Positions 10,710 to 22,637 of a stretch of DNA of 64,000 nucleotides are shown one piece after another. Under the pieces are notes generated by a model. The model ran no database searches, was not told the DNA's origin, and saw nothing but the letters and a program-made list of their open reading frames with translations. Origin of the DNA: Paulinella micropora (taxonomy: Eukaryota > Cercozoa > Imbricatea > Euglyphida > Paulinellidae); NCBI GenBank assembly GCA_019918135.1, contig WBZZ01000820.1, positions 62,001 through 126,000 of the forward strand. Direction: 5' to 3'. The translations under genes were made by a program, and so were the position numbers. Positions within the stretch are counted from its first letter, which is position 1; each line of letters starts with the position of its first letter.

Positions 10710-13700
10710 ATGACCTCTGAAAATGCATGTTTTCAGATCCTTAAGCGCGATTACCTTTCCACACTGAGATCTTATTTCAAGACCCTCGCACAACAGCTGG
10801 AGGGCCAGCCACATCGACCTCCACATGACGAGATCGTCCAAGGCGACCTAAAACTGCGCAAAAGTTCTACAAGTACAGTACCCAAACCTTTGTTGAGCAA
10901 TCTTGAAATGAAAAATATTGTTTGGACAGGCGACTTTCTGGGGTTTGGATTCGAGGCCTGGCTGAAAACGTTTGCTCCAGACCGACTTCATCGCTACTGG
11001 AAAAAGATGGTGTCAGTCGAAGACTGTAAAGGGGGTACTCTGAAGTTGGACGAAACACAGGCAAGGCATCTGATCACAGAAGGGAAACACTTGCTTGCTT
11101 CGTTCTTTGTCTTCACGGTGTTTCAGCAAGGACGACGTTTTACGCACTGGGAGGTTGATCTGTGTCTCGAACTAAAAAATCGTGGTCTCAGCAGAGAAGG
11201 GATCGATGTTCTCTCTTCTGCAGGAAGAATTCTTCCTTTGCGAAGCTTTGATCTGCACAGAAGCAAACGACTTGAAACTGTGATGGAAAAAATCAGGTAA
11301 CCAAGGCGTGAACTCACACGAAAAAACCATCGAACATTTTGTTGAACACATTTTTGTTATTCACCGAAATTGTTGCATTGACAGTGTTTGCTTTAAGATC
11401 AGTTCGTGGGGGGTTTTCAAGAAGTCACAAGACAACAACTACATTTTACACTGTTAAGGAAATGTTTTCAGTGGAAGGGTAGATAATTTCAAACAGAACC
11501 GACCGAGCCTGAAAAAAGCTTGTAGAGCCAAACCGGACATGGGACTTTTGACACTGCACAAAAGCTCCAAGTGTGGCAAGTCCATTTTGGAACATTTAAA
11601 TTTTAAAACGTCTGCAGTTCCCTGCAAAAACCTTTCAGGTGCCACCAGTGCCTGGAAGCGGTCAGCACTTTTATGCATAAAAGTGGTGAGTGAAATTGGG
11701 CTCGGACGTAAAAAGTGGACCCCAGTTGGAAGCAGAAAAAAACGTGAAAAAGGCAGCTAAGCAGATCAGAACATGGAACTTTCATGCATAGAAGTGCCAA
11801 CTGCAAATGGTCCGGACCTGTCTGAACCGAACAGTTTATGTTTCTTGAATTTTGGTGTGTTTGATTTCTTTCAAAAGTGGTGTGAAACATGTTGAAACCA
11901 CTCATGATCTGCATGAAGATGCTAGTTCAGAAACAGCCAGGACAGATTTCAAGGTTACTTCAGTAGAGTATGCAAATGTCTTTAAAAAGGAAAAGAAGGA
12001 ATTTTAAAGCATTAATTGTTTTTTCAATGTGTCACTTTTTTTAACTTCCCTCAGTACAAAAGCACAATTATCTGAGTAAACCAGCACCACTGCACCTGTA
12101 AACATGCTGCTGTGCTAGGCAAAACGAAGCCCGTACTGACGTGATCTGATCTACTTGGTTCGACAACTTTGCAACAAGTCTGAAGTTTCGTAATGTTAGT
12201 AATCCCAATTTGGGAGTGGGCCCGTACAACAACGGACTTTGGACGGTTGTGGGTGTAATTCAGTCGCAGCGGTTGCACTCTCCAGCTTAATGTGGAATGA
12301 CTGCAAGAGAAACGCAATGCCAGATAATCTTTTTGAGCATGCTTTGAAGGAACTTACACGAAGTAGGATGCACGAGTTGCAAACAAGGAATCCTGACTTT
12401 TTGCAATTTTTTCAACACTCTATTTCCAAGGAATCAAACAGAATTCCGCTCAGGGTGCCCGTCAGCCTTTCCACCGACAACGATCCTGCGAACAAGGGAA
12501 CTGTTTTCTTCGATGTGTGGTTGGAAGACCGAAACATCGCATCCAACGACGCGTTAATTCGTTTTTTGCAAAACCTTGCAGCGAGTCAAAGTCAGGAGGA
12601 AAAGCACCGCTACAAGCTCTACACGATCGATTCCAACATTTACAAACGAATTCTCAAGGTGTGTTTTTTCAAGTTGTGACGAAGTTGTGCAAGAACAGCT
12701 TTTGCAAATGTGCGGTTTTTGCAGGCAATGTTGGACTTGATCGGATGCTTTGCTCACCTGAAGTCCTGGATGTTTGTGTTTCTCTGGCATGGCATGTGCA
12801 CAAGTTCTTGTGTATTTTGATTTGGTGTGAGTTCAAGCGCCAAGTTTCTGCCCGTTTTGGCGTGAACTGTTTCCTGACAAAAAATTCCACATCAAGCCCC
12901 GGCTGAAGACAATCACTGCAATCATGGCTTACTTGCGACTAGCTTACCCTCACGTGAGAAAGGGCATCCAGTACAGCTCTGACAATGCAGACTTTCCAGA
13001 AGAAGCTAGAAAAGCACTCCGAAGTCTTTTGACGTTGTTTGAGTGGTTCATGACCGTGATAAGTCTTTGATTCAGCTCCACTGTTCACAAATGCAGTTTT
13101 GTTGTTGTTATTGCTGTGCAGGCCCAGGACCTGGGTTGTGTCATTCGTGAAAACTTGCTCAAACAAATTTGGGTGTACTTGCACAGAGCTTTGCATGTGT
13201 TGTTGCACTTCAAAGCCAACGAGTACACACATGTCCTGACGTTGCACCTGCTTCTGTTGAACTACTGGCGAAGTGTGAACAATCCTGCTTGGCGAGCGTT
13301 CCAGCATGACCCAAGGATTTTCTCTGAAGAAAAATGTGAAGCGAATCTCAGCACCGTCGCGAGACATTCTTTGAGCGACCCCATGCGGTTTAATCTTCAA
13401 CACGTACAGAAAACGCTGTTGTTGCTGACTTACAGTCGTGACAACCTGGACGAAAGCTCCCGTAGCCAGGACGAGCAGAAGATTGAACCTCGGGGTCCAG
13501 AGGTTGAGGCGGCGTACAATTTTTTACTGGAGCTTGTTGCAAGCATTAAATTGGGAACTGTGAGAATGTACCCTGTTGGCGCAGCCGAAGACTGGGATTC
13601 CAAGGATAACATGAAAAACATGCTTGTTCCATTCGAGATCAAGTTGCAAGTCAAGAATGCTCTTCCACAGTTCGACAGAAACGTCCAGCGCTGCAAGCGC

Positions 13701-14000
13701 CTTTCGGTTTTGAACTGGCTTGTCACTGTTCGCGCAGCAATTGAGGAAGGAGTCGTGGATGATCCGCTCCAAGATTCCCAGGAGGCAGAGTCGCAAGGCA
13801 ACAGGGAGCTACAGGCATCGCAAGGCGAGCAAGAATTGTCGCAGGCAAGTTTGCAGAAGAGATTCAGCAATGTCTCCGGCGGATGCGAAGGCAGGGGACG
13901 GCCCTGTAGAAGGATCACTGGTGAGGAGTCCTATAATGTTACCACTGCCAAGGCGCAGGCGTCGAGAGGAAGCAAAGCTTGAAGCAGCTGAAGATGGAGA
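10710..14000 (+). CDS. Spliced gene of unknown function, at least four exons
   Basis: Exon 1 starts at ATG 10,710 (MTSENACFQILKRDYLSTLR) and reads to about 11,298, where GTAACC can serve as donor. A second coding piece (from about 12,290, MWNDCKRNAMPDNLF) ends at 12,658 on a GTGTGT donor. Intron 12,659-12,724 is 66 nt and ends TTTTTGCAG. A piece ending EWFMT is followed by intron 13,056-13,121, again 66 nt and ending GCTGTGCAG. The next exon (AQDLGCVIRENLLKQIWVYL) runs on to about 13,982. The middle is helix-rich with Trp and Leu; the C-terminus becomes Gln/Glu-rich and acidic. Between 11,300 and 12,290 lie a repeat copy and probably intron. No domain is recognised; both a host gene and an ORF of a large transposon remain possible. 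The final exon frame near 13,900 is uncertain. Confidence 0.6.
11612..11825. repeat. Dispersed direct repeat, copy 2, with an 18-bp palindrome
   Basis: This copy is homologous to 9,531-9,735. It contains the perfect palindrome ACTTTTATGCATAAAAGT near 11,668. It lies between coding pieces of the 10.7-14.0 kb gene, so it is likely intronic if that gene is continuous. Confidence 0.75.
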
Positions 14001-14124
14001 TGAAACAGAAGAAACAGCTCACAGCGATTCCCAGTGTACCTCAGACAGTGACGATAGTAGTATAATATTAAATTTACAAGGGTCATTTTTCGTACCTCAA
14101 AATGACCTTATAAATTTCATTTGA

Positions 14125-14640
14125 CGCTTCCGATTGATAGTTAAAGAAATCAATAGGAAGCATCAAAACAGCAAAATAACAAAATCAAAAATTTTAACAA
14201 ATACTAAGAAGCAAAATGAAGAAATCTCTCTTACTCTTAATTTCGCTTTTAAATAAAAGCAAAAAAAAGATTAATTTCTTTAAAAGGTTTTTAAATAAAA
14301 ACAAAATCAATACCAACAGAGAAAACCCCCCAAAAAGCGCTCCACATAGCACTGAAGAAAAATAAACGACACAATGAGAAATAAAAGAAATAACAGACGA
14401 CCAAAGACTGTGTCTTTAATAAACCTTACAGGGTTTGAAGTGAAACAATCCAATTGATTATTTCTTCTTCTTCCCCAACTTTTTTCATCACGGCGGAGAG
14501 AGAAGGAAAGACAAGAATTTCCTCCTCTTCTCTCCCAAGAGAAACCAGAAAGAAATTCTTCTTTCTTGGTCTTTTCATGGTTATATCGCGAGCAACCCAA
14601 GCAAACAAAAAATTTTCATTTCTCTCTGCTGCTCTACGGA
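14125..14640. other. AT-rich stretch, left edge of an AT-rich block
   Basis: Very AT-rich, with no domain-bearing frame on either strand. A TTTAATAAACC phrase near 14,416 could be a polyadenylation signal. The composition change just after 14,100 suggests a different sequence origin from the 10.7-14.0 kb gene. Confidence 0.35.
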
Positions 14641-15734
14641 TGAAAAATTTTCGTTCGGCTTGAAAGGAACTTATCCCTTCCTTCCCAATCAGGGCGAAAC
14701 CCCGAGGAACCCTCACAAAGCGGGGGGTTCTTCATCTCTGGTGGGGCTTTGACTTCAGCATCTCCCCAAGGCTTCCAGAAAGGAGCGACACCTACAACCA
14801 CATTCATTGAAGTAAAAAAGAAACAATAGAGTTAGGACTTACCCCCGATGGCGAGTTCGTCGAGTCGTTCGGCTACTTGGTTTGGCTCTCCCATAGTATT
14901 ACTCTACACACACACAAAAGTATGTGTAGTAGAAATTTCTTTGAATGAAGGTGAGGTTTAAACCCCTTGGTTTAAAAAAAAACCAATTCGCACTAAGTCT
15001 TTTTAATTCCGAGTTGCTATCCACATTCTCGGTTCTATAGACTCTGTGCATATTTCTAGCGTTTTTACGATTAATATCTTCATTCACATATTCATTAATC
15101 CTATTACTAGAATATTCATTAATCCCATCACTAGAATATTTATTGAAAGAAGCATTAAATCACAAATGCTCTTTCTCAATTCCAGCGAGAATACTATTCA
15201 TGACAATGGCGGAAAGTTGGCCTCGATTGTCCTTTTCCCACTTATAAAAATTATCCCTTTCCTTGTTTATTTTTTTTCCAATTTCTTTTGTCTCATTCTA
15301 AAAAGTCTATCATCCTCTACTTCATTATTTTCAATAGTTATTCGTTCTAACATCTAATTGATAGCCTCAACCTTAATTATGTCTGGCTGTTTCTTTCCAA
15401 TGAGACGAGCGATTTCTTTATCCGCTTTTGAAATTCTTTCTTCGCAAGCGATTTTATCCTTATTTAGTCCATCCTTACAAGTTCTACGAATTTCAAATTC
15501 CTCCAACCAATCTGATTTAGTTTTGGTTCTGCTTGGAATTAAGTCCATTATTATTATTTTTTTTTTTTGCAACACTGCGACAAAAAAGTGAAACTCTGTC
15601 GCAACCTCTGCGACACTGCGACACCGCCGTGTTTTGGTGTCGCAAAGACATATTAACGGAAATAGAATTTTCTAGAATTTGATGTAATAAATAATAATTC
15701 AAATACTTTTTTTCTGTATCAATGGTAGGTTTTC

Positions 15735-15830
15735 GGGGAGGTAAGACCGATGGGTATTAAGGTAGTCATTGAAATTTTAGGTTGCGGGTTCAATTCTCAA
15801 GGATGTTTTACCTCTGCCACAAAATCTTTT
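15735..15830 (+). other. tRNA-like sequence 1
   Basis: Contains GGGTTCAATTCTC, close to a B-box/T-arm, with a D-arm-like phrase TTAAGGTAGT upstream and flanking inverted segments GAGGTAAGAC and GTTTTACCTC. The anticodon arm does not fold convincingly. Similar in layout to the sequence at 15,904-15,999. It may be a decayed tRNA or a tRNA-derived repeat rather than a working gene. Confidence 0.25.
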
Positions 15831-15903
15831 TTATTTTTTCGTCCGTATCAAATAATTAAATAAATAATAATTAAATATTTTCTTTTTTATTAAATTCTTT
15901 GAT

Positions 15904-15999
15904 GATGTGGGCAATCATTAAACGGTTAGTAAGCCCGCACTTGACAATGCGGTCGCCAGTTCAATTCTGGTTGATGATTTAACGTTGCCAACATCATCT
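15904..15999 (+). other. tRNA-like sequence 2 within an inverted repeat
   Basis: A good T-arm (GCCAG, loop TTCAATT, CTGGT), a strong anticodon-type stem (CCGCA/TGCGG) with an 8-base loop, and an acceptor-like stem (AATCATT/GATGATT). The whole is enclosed by outer inverted arms GATGATGTGGGCAA and TTGCCAACATCATC. The 8-base loop and poor D-arm argue against a standard tRNA. It could be a decayed tRNA gene or a tRNA-derived SINE piece. Confidence 0.3.
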
Positions 16000-16264
16000 C
16001 TTATTTTTTTTGCTTATAAATCTAATATTACCTTAGCATTTTTTTCTCGCTTTGAAGTTCTTATGTTCTCTGGTTGAATGTCTTCCCGCTTTAGCAGTTC
16101 TTTACTCTTTTTTTCTTTAATAACTTCTTTAGTTTGCTCCTTCATGTCTTTTTCTTCGTCAATCGGTTTAATAAAATCAGTTTTCAATAAATCTCTTGGG
16201 CTTACTAACTCATCGATATTTAATATGATGTTAAACCCCTTCCGACCTTTGACTTTATAAATAA

Positions 16265-16983
16265 TGGTGCGATACTAAGTGATTTAAGGACAGAGTGATC
16301 CTTGGTAGGAATCCATCTCTTCCATGCCTCCTTATGCAGTAACGCACCCATCAACAGTCTGATCTTGGTCAGAACTCTGTCGGTCTTCTCTAACTAATCA
16401 ACCACAAGATGAGTTTCTCCTGCTGCCTTAATGCTTTTTTCCATCTCTGCCTTCCCCTCCTCCAAGGCCTTCATTTCCATCGTAAAAAAATGAAATATGC
16501 CACTCGAGTTTTTCGAACCCAGATTGGTCTTCATTTTTGTTACATCGACTGCCTCCTGACCAGTCGCGAGGAATCTGGCTATTGCTCTTGGGTTTGTGTA
16601 CTGGAGGTAACCCTCACATCGTGGGCCGTATGAACGTTCCCAAATCAGGGTTTGAGTGTACACCCCAAAGATAGCATCGAGTAATTCAAGGTGAGTGTGT
16701 GTGTCCCCAAACTTGATATGCTGTATCTTCTTTCTCTTTTCTGGATCAGAGACCAGTTTGCCGAGGAGCTGTGCTGTGTTTGATAAAAGGATATAGACAT
16801 CCTTCTTAGCACGACTTTTCTCTCTTCTTTGATGATGAGGGATCCACACATAGGTATCCTTCTCTCCCCCCATCTTGTTATCAAACTCTTCTTTAGTGAG
16901 ATCATAGTGGTCTTGCACCCACTGTTGTTCCTCCACTGTGATCTCCTCTCCATCACTATGAATCAAGTCGATCATTTTTTGTC
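16265..16983 (-). mobile_element. Second copy of the gag 5' segment of the LTR element
   Basis: Nearly identical over about 720 bp to 21,621-22,329, in the same orientation, with a handful of differences. It codes on the minus strand for the Gag N-terminal region (MIDLIHSDGEEITVEEQQWV) through DELEKTDRVLTKIRLL-like sequence. Its flanks differ from those of the first copy: reverse-transcriptase sequence on one side, AT-rich block on the other. The high identity implies a recent duplication or a second, partial element. Treated as fossil. Confidence 0.85.
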
Positions 16984-17119
16984 CTCCTCCTCCCGTGTAG
17001 GCAGGTGGTAAGGGATTACCATATGCTCCTGTCCTCCGTCTTTCGGGTCTTTATAAATAAGATCTTTGAGCGCATGAAACGCTTGCAAAGCCTCTTCGCC
17101 CCACTTCTCAAAGTCCAAA

Positions 17120-17760
17120 ATCTATATTTTCTCCAACTTAACCCGTGTTGCACCCCAATCGGGTATAAACTGGCTATAGTATTGCGCCATCGCAAGGAAT
17201 GAGTGCAATTCAGTGCGGTTCTTTGGTATCGGTCGATTCATAATCTCCTCCCTCTTCTCTTTGGATATCGAGACTCGATTATGGGAGATCTCGTACCCTA
17301 AGTATGTCACACTCGTCTTGGGAAGTTGACACTTCTTTAGATTGCACTTCAGGCCAAAAGCTCCGATGCGCCTGAATATATCGGACAAATGATCGATATC
17401 CTCCTCCATTGTGTTAGAGTATACGATAATGTCATCGATATAGCAAAATGCATATTCTCCCGCCTTCTGTCCCCGCCTTCTCATAAAGCATCCGTCAGAC
17501 AAATCATCGTACTGACTGCTCAACATCTTCTGTATCGCCTTCTGGAAAAGTCCTGGGGCTTGCTTGAGGCCCATCGGAAGCACTTTCCGTTGGTATATTT
17601 CCATACCCACCACAAAAGCCATCTGGACTTTTCCTCCAGTGGTATCTGCCAGAAGCCATTCTTAAGGTCAATGACCGAATAGAATTTTGCATTCCGCAGT
17701 ACTCTCCTTCCTTCTTCTAATGTCGGGAGAGGATTTCTCTCTTCCTCCAGCACCTTGTTA
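17120..17760 (-). CDS. Reverse transcriptase part of the LTR element
   Basis: Clear Ty3/Gypsy RT motifs: SVIDLKNGFWQIPLEEKS (motif with the first catalytic Asp), LPMGLKQAPGLFQKAI (the GL.QAP.lFq motif) and the catalytic box FCYIDDIIVYSNT, followed by GLKCNLKKCQLPKTSVTYLG and the LHSFLAMAQYYSQFIPD segment that normally leads toward the connection/RNase H region. No integrase follows. This is the strongest evidence for the element's class. Treated as fossil. Confidence 0.88.
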
Positions 17761-19049
17761 ACACGAGCATAGTTATTATTATTTAACTGTCAGGCGCTAT
17801 TCTCCTCCTGGCTTCGGCACTATTCTCGGTTGTGAGACTATTGGAGATGTTGATCTCTCAATAAAGTCCTCATGGAGCAGCTGTCTTGCTAGCTCCTCCG
17901 CTATCTTCGCCTCATGTATACTCAAATTCGCCCTTCGTGGTGCCGGTGACGGCTCCGCACCCGGTATTTTGTAAATAACCGCAGTGAAATCTTCAGGCTT
18001 GACACCACCTGCATGTGGGGTCCAAAATTTCCTTGTTCGCCTCTAATTTGGCTTTTAAAAGCTCCTTCTCCTTCTCCGTGCCTACTCCTTCTTCCAATAT
18101 TTTCCGCGCCGCCGCTTGAAAATCTTCATCAGACATCTGCTTATGTTGCTTGAGGGGTTCTCTGTCCTCCTCCAAGCCTAAGTCCTCTTCCGAGACATCA
18201 TCTAGGCCCGTCTTTTCATACGTGACCGTGTCCGGCTCATCATCTTTACCGAGCTCCACCAGCATGTCAATGAGTCTCGCGTATTGCAAAGGAGCTTTAC
18301 GGGTGTAAAAACCATCAAAGCATGTGAATGCTTGCGGTATCAATTTCAACTTGTCGAGGTCTCTGAGCTTCCGCTTGTATGCACTGCTCTGCTCACGAGT
18401 TCCCATACGACAAGCCACCACTAGCTGTTGCTTGCGAGAGGGTACCGGTATAGGATGATCAATAAGCCGGTCCCTTATTTCCTGCGCCCATATCGCCTTC
18501 TCATTATATGGCAGGATAATAGTATACGGCTCATTATTTTCGAATAAAGTCCGTAAGCATTTCTTCACTTCAGTTAGTGAACGCGGCCACGTCGGCTCGT
18601 CACCCCAGAAATCAGTAATAAAACTTTTAATAGTTTCTGGTGGAGTATCCGGGATTCGCCCCGTTCTCCTTGGTACAAACGTCTCCCTTTTTTCTTCTCC
18701 TACTTTCGCATGGAAACAGTATCCGTTAGTAATATGGACATCTGTTCCTACTCCTTCCGCGAATCTCGCCAACGACGGTCTTCTTTGTGCGACACATATA
18801 ATCTCCTCCTTTTGCTTCTCGATTAAGTCATCAATAGACTTTTTGTCCCAATGGCATGTCGGAACTGTGACAGTGCACACTTGGGATTCCAATTGTCGGT
18901 CCAGGACAGCTCATCCGGTCTTACGACATGGGGGTGAACGTACACCTCAAGTGCCTCATGTGCGATGGCCATCTTTTTGTGATCCGTCGCTAGACTCAGC
19001 TCATAAGCCTCATAAGAGTCAGTAGCGTTGAAGGGATCAATATCGTTCT

Positions 19050-19330
19050 TTCTCCTCTTTTTACTCCATATATCACTCGCCGTGCGGCGCAATCAATCAC
19101 AGCCCCCATCGTAGCCAATTGGTCATACGATAGTAATATTGACCCGTGGTAACCGGGGACGACACAAAGGTCCATGCGGATTTTAATTTAAAGGTCAGTG
19201 TGATGATTCCCGTGATGACCGTCCGGCTATCCGCTCCCTTCAGAGTGCCAGTCGAATTTTTCATATTTCCGTCCACCTAGTCCCGGTATCGATTAAAAAA
19301 CTTCCGGCCGACAATATCAATATTCGCCAT
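19050..19330 (-). CDS. Retropepsin-like protease part of the LTR element
   Basis: The minus strand reads a segment ending SILLSYDQLATMGAVIDCAA, which matches the conserved C-terminal half of retroviral-type aspartic proteases (hydrophobic strand, then ILL.YD.L...GAVID). It lies between Gag and reverse transcriptase, where Ty3/Gypsy elements keep the protease. I did not confirm the catalytic D-S/T-G. Treated as fossil. Confidence 0.5.
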
Positions 19331-19899
19331 CGTATCATTACCAACTTTTAATATTGTCTTCAATGTTTCACAATAAAGTTCCGTATAACACAGAGCATCG
19401 GGCCTGTGTATATTGACTGCGAGAACAAGAACTTTACGTTCCAAATTTTGGAGTCTTGTCTCTAAGTTTTTCAACTCCTCCTTCTTCTCCTCCTGCTTCA
19501 CCTCATTAACATTGTTATTATTCTGCGGTACTGGTGCGTTTTACTATGTGAGCGACATTGTCTTGTGGCACTTGAGTACACACATTGTCTTTTTGCTCGC
19601 CACCCGCCGCGATCGTAGACATTGAGTCTGTTCGTGGTTGTTTGCTTGGCCGAGGCGATACGTCTGCCATTGGCCTCCTCGCCTCCATCGCAAGTCTCGC
19701 CTTCCTATTTGCATCAGTTATCATTGGTAACCGTGATGTATGAACGGGTATGAGACTACCTTGGGGCTGCAGTCTCTGTGTACCCACATCTTTGTATTCA
19801 GATTGAGGAAGCGTTGGCCCATTCTGCACAACAGCAATAGAAAGCACTGTGACTTTAGAGTTAAACTTCACAGTCTTCTCCTTCCTCTTTTCTTCCCCC

Positions 19900-22330
19900 T
19901 CCAGTCATTCCACCACCTCGAAACGATTACCTTGAGTAGTGTCCGGGTGGGATGACGTATCGGTCTCCGAAGCAGTGTTGTAGGCCTGAGCTCGACCAAA
20001 ATTCGGGTTGGAGCTTGCCCATGAGCCTCCTCCTCCTCTGGGTGGGGGGGCTGGAGCTCGAACAGCTCTCCCTCCATAAGGGGTATATCCCCGACCTCCT
20101 CCTCTTCCTCTCTGAGGGGTTCCTTGCCACCTCGAGGCTCCTCTCCATGTTCCTCCTCCTCGTCCTCCTCCTGCTCCTCCTCCTCCTCGTCCTCCTGCTC
20201 CTCCTCCTCGTCCTCCTGCTCCTGCTCCTCCTCCTCGTCCTCTTTGAGATGCCTTTAAGTTCTTTTGTCTCTCCCTTTCCTCCTTCTTCTCCTTTATCCT
20301 CTTCATGTAGGTAATGATTGCCTCTCGTAACTCCTTATCATCACACATATTGGCATACCAACCTTCGTTCGCAGCGGCAATCTGAAGCATGTTGAAAATG
20401 CCCGGTTCCTTGCCTTCCGTCCTGCTCAGAAAATTTGCCCTTGCTGTTGGGTTCTGCCTATCATGATTGAAAGAGCAGTTTCTGTTCTCCATCTGTGCCT
20501 TACACTGCAAGCCCGCGAACCACCTCCAACATGCGGTCTTCAGGTCTGCTCTCTCTGTCTCTTCCAACCGGCAACTCTGTTTGTGTACGTGGCTTGTGCG
20601 CCAACAGGTACACCGCCTGCCTGTGCCGTATGTGCCTCCGTGAGCGAGTCCATGTTTGAGCATGCACTCATCACTTCTTGAAACAGTGCTGACGGAGCAA
20701 CGCTTTGAACCGTATTTTCGAACACGTGTGTCTCGAGGAAGTTCTTGGACTTCACTGAGCTAAACGTCGAGCATTGTTGTATGAGCTGAGTAAGCTTACT
20801 CGGGTTAACTGTGTGTAACGCCGAGAAGAAATAGAGGATGATCGACTTGCGGCCATAGAATAGCCCGTAGGAGGAAACTACCTCCGTAAGGGTCGCCGCC
20901 AAGCCAACAGCACTCCTCAAACTCATCGCCACTGTCTCAAAGATTTCAAATCCTATGAGAGTACCAGTGCAGAGATGCTGGTATCCATGAGATTGAAAAT
21001 ATGAAATGAGTGTGGCCACCGCCAGTTGACACTGAGCGTCTAGGCCTGTTGCATTGTTTCTCTTAATCTCCTCCTTCTTTCTCAAAAACTTATACTGTGT
21101 TAGATCAAATCCCTCCGAGACTAGAGATTGGTCAAAAACAGTAACAAGGGCCTCGTATTCCTGCGTTTCGTCGCAAGGAAAAGCCTTCATGCAGGCATTG
21201 ATCTCTTTGAGCTTGCTCAAAAGCGAAGCATCAGAGTCTTTGTCTGAGCTCGTCTTGGCATATAGCATGAGACTTGCCACTCCTCCTTTCTTCCCCTTGA
21301 AGGCATTTATTATATTTTGTCTGTCCTTCTTCTCCGTGTTTGTGACCACCACCGTAGTTGAGCCCGGGGTTGTAGGGGCTGGCGGGGCAGGAGCTGGTGG
21401 GGGAAAATATGTCGGAGGGTGTGTCTTTGCACCACTCACTTTTGCTTTCATTCTTTCCAGTCTCATCGTCTTCTCGAACTCCGCCTTCTCTTTCGCCTTC
21501 TTCTTCTCAGATATCACCAGCTTTTGAGCATGAGTGATAAAGGCCACCAATTCAGAAGCAGATCTGAGAAAATTATATTTCTCCACATATTGGTCAACAC
21601 CTGCTTTATTGGCGACCGGTGGTGCGTTACTAGTAAGTGATTTAAGGACAGAGTGATCCTTGGTAGGAATCCATCTCTTCCATGCCTCCTTATGCAGTAA
21701 CGCACCCATCAACAGTCTGATCTTGGTCAGAACTCTGTCGGTCTTCTCTAACTCATCAATCACAGGATGCGTTTCTCCTGCTGCCCTAATGCTTTTTTCT
21801 ATCTCTGCCTTCCCCTCCTCCAAGGCCTTCATTTCCATCGTAAAAAAATGAAATATGCCACTCGAGTTTTTCGAACCCAGATTGGTCTTCATTTTTGTTA
21901 CATCGACTGACCAGTCGCGAGGAATCTGGCCGTTGCTCTTGGGTTTGTGTACTGGAGGTAACCCTCACATCGTGGGCCGTATGAACGTTCCCAAATCAGG
22001 GTTTGAGTGTACACCCCAAAGATAGCATCGAGTAATTCAAGGTGAGTGTGTGTGTCCCCAAACTTGATATGCTGTATCTTCTTTCTCTTTTCTGGATCAG
22101 AGACCAGTTTGCCGAGGAGCTGTGCTGTGTTTGATAAAAGGATATAGACATCCTTCTTAGCACGACTTTTCTCTCTTCTTTGATGATGAGGGATCCACAC
22201 ATAGGTATCCTTCTCTCCCCCCATCTTGTTATCAAACTCTTCTTTAGTGAGATCATAGTGGTCTTGCACCCACTGTTGTTCCTCCACTGTGATCTCCTCT
22301 CTATCACTATGAATCAAGTCGATCATTTTT
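19900..22330 (-). CDS. Gag-like part of the LTR element
   Basis: The N-terminus begins MIDLIHSDREEITVEEQQWV and continues as a helical capsid-like region (KSFLTHAQKLVISEKKK-type charged segments, then the ACMKAFPCDETQEYEALV region). The C-terminal part near 20,660-20,000 has Cys/His-containing sequence and a long Gly/Arg-rich run (RGG type, coded by the CCTCCT-rich tract at about 20,150-20,250), which would suit nucleic-acid binding. Assignment to Gag rests on position ahead of protease and RT plus this composition, not on a clear family motif. Treated as fossil. Confidence 0.5.
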
Positions 22331-22637
22331 CGTCCTCTCCTCCCGTGCTGTCCAGTTGGCACGCCCTCCGGCACGCCCCCCGGCGGCCGGCGGGTGGCCC
22401 CGCGCCGCCCCCCTCCGTCCTCTTCCTCGTTGCCGCCCACGCCCCGGGCCCCCCCGCGTGGTTGGCGGCCCCGGCTCCCCGACGATCTCCCGGGGGTAGA
22501 GAGCACGGCCGGCGAGGGCGGGGACGCCGGGCCGGCGGAAACGGGGGTCCCCTCCTCCGCCCCCCCGCCTTCGCGCACCCTGGGCGCGCACGCCCGGAGC
22601 TCCTCGCACGGGGAGGAGCACGGGTCCCCCGCCCGCC

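Larger units (their letters stand above)
14641..16262 (-). pseudogene. AT-rich block with minus-strand coding remnants
   Basis: Three minus-strand pieces look coding. Near 16,262-16,032 is a Lys/Glu-rich segment (RKGFNIILNIDELVSPRDLL, then KEVIKEKKSKELLKRE) ending with a stop. Near 15,545-15,000 are charged segments including CEERISKADKEIARLIGKKQ. Near 14,895 an ATG opens MGEPNQVAERLDELAIG directly before a GTAAGT donor; the matching acceptor would be GGTTGTAG near 14,790, leading to APFWKPWGDAEVKAPPEMK. All are AT-rich and interrupted. They could be the 3' part of a polyprotein plus the 5' exon of another gene, or parts of a further retroelement. No family is assigned. Confidence 0.35.
16990..22330 (-). 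mobile_element. Ty3/Gypsy-type LTR retrotransposon, broken and incomplete
   Basis: On the minus strand the order is Gag (about 22,330-19,900), protease (about 19,330-19,050), a protease/RT spacer or N-terminal Pol region (about 18,900-18,000) and reverse transcriptase (about 17,760-17,120). That is the Ty3/Gypsy order gag-PR-RT. I find no RNase H, integrase or paired LTRs in the window. The element is broken, with several interruptions of its frames. The high identity of the duplicated gag segment suggests fairly recent activity or rearrangement. Its right end abuts the G+C-rich virus-like DNA. Confidence 0.8.

Noticed and set aside
20150-20250. Leu-rich membrane protein on the plus strand
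   Set aside because: It is the complement of a Gly/Arg-rich coding repeat in the minus-strand Gag-like region.
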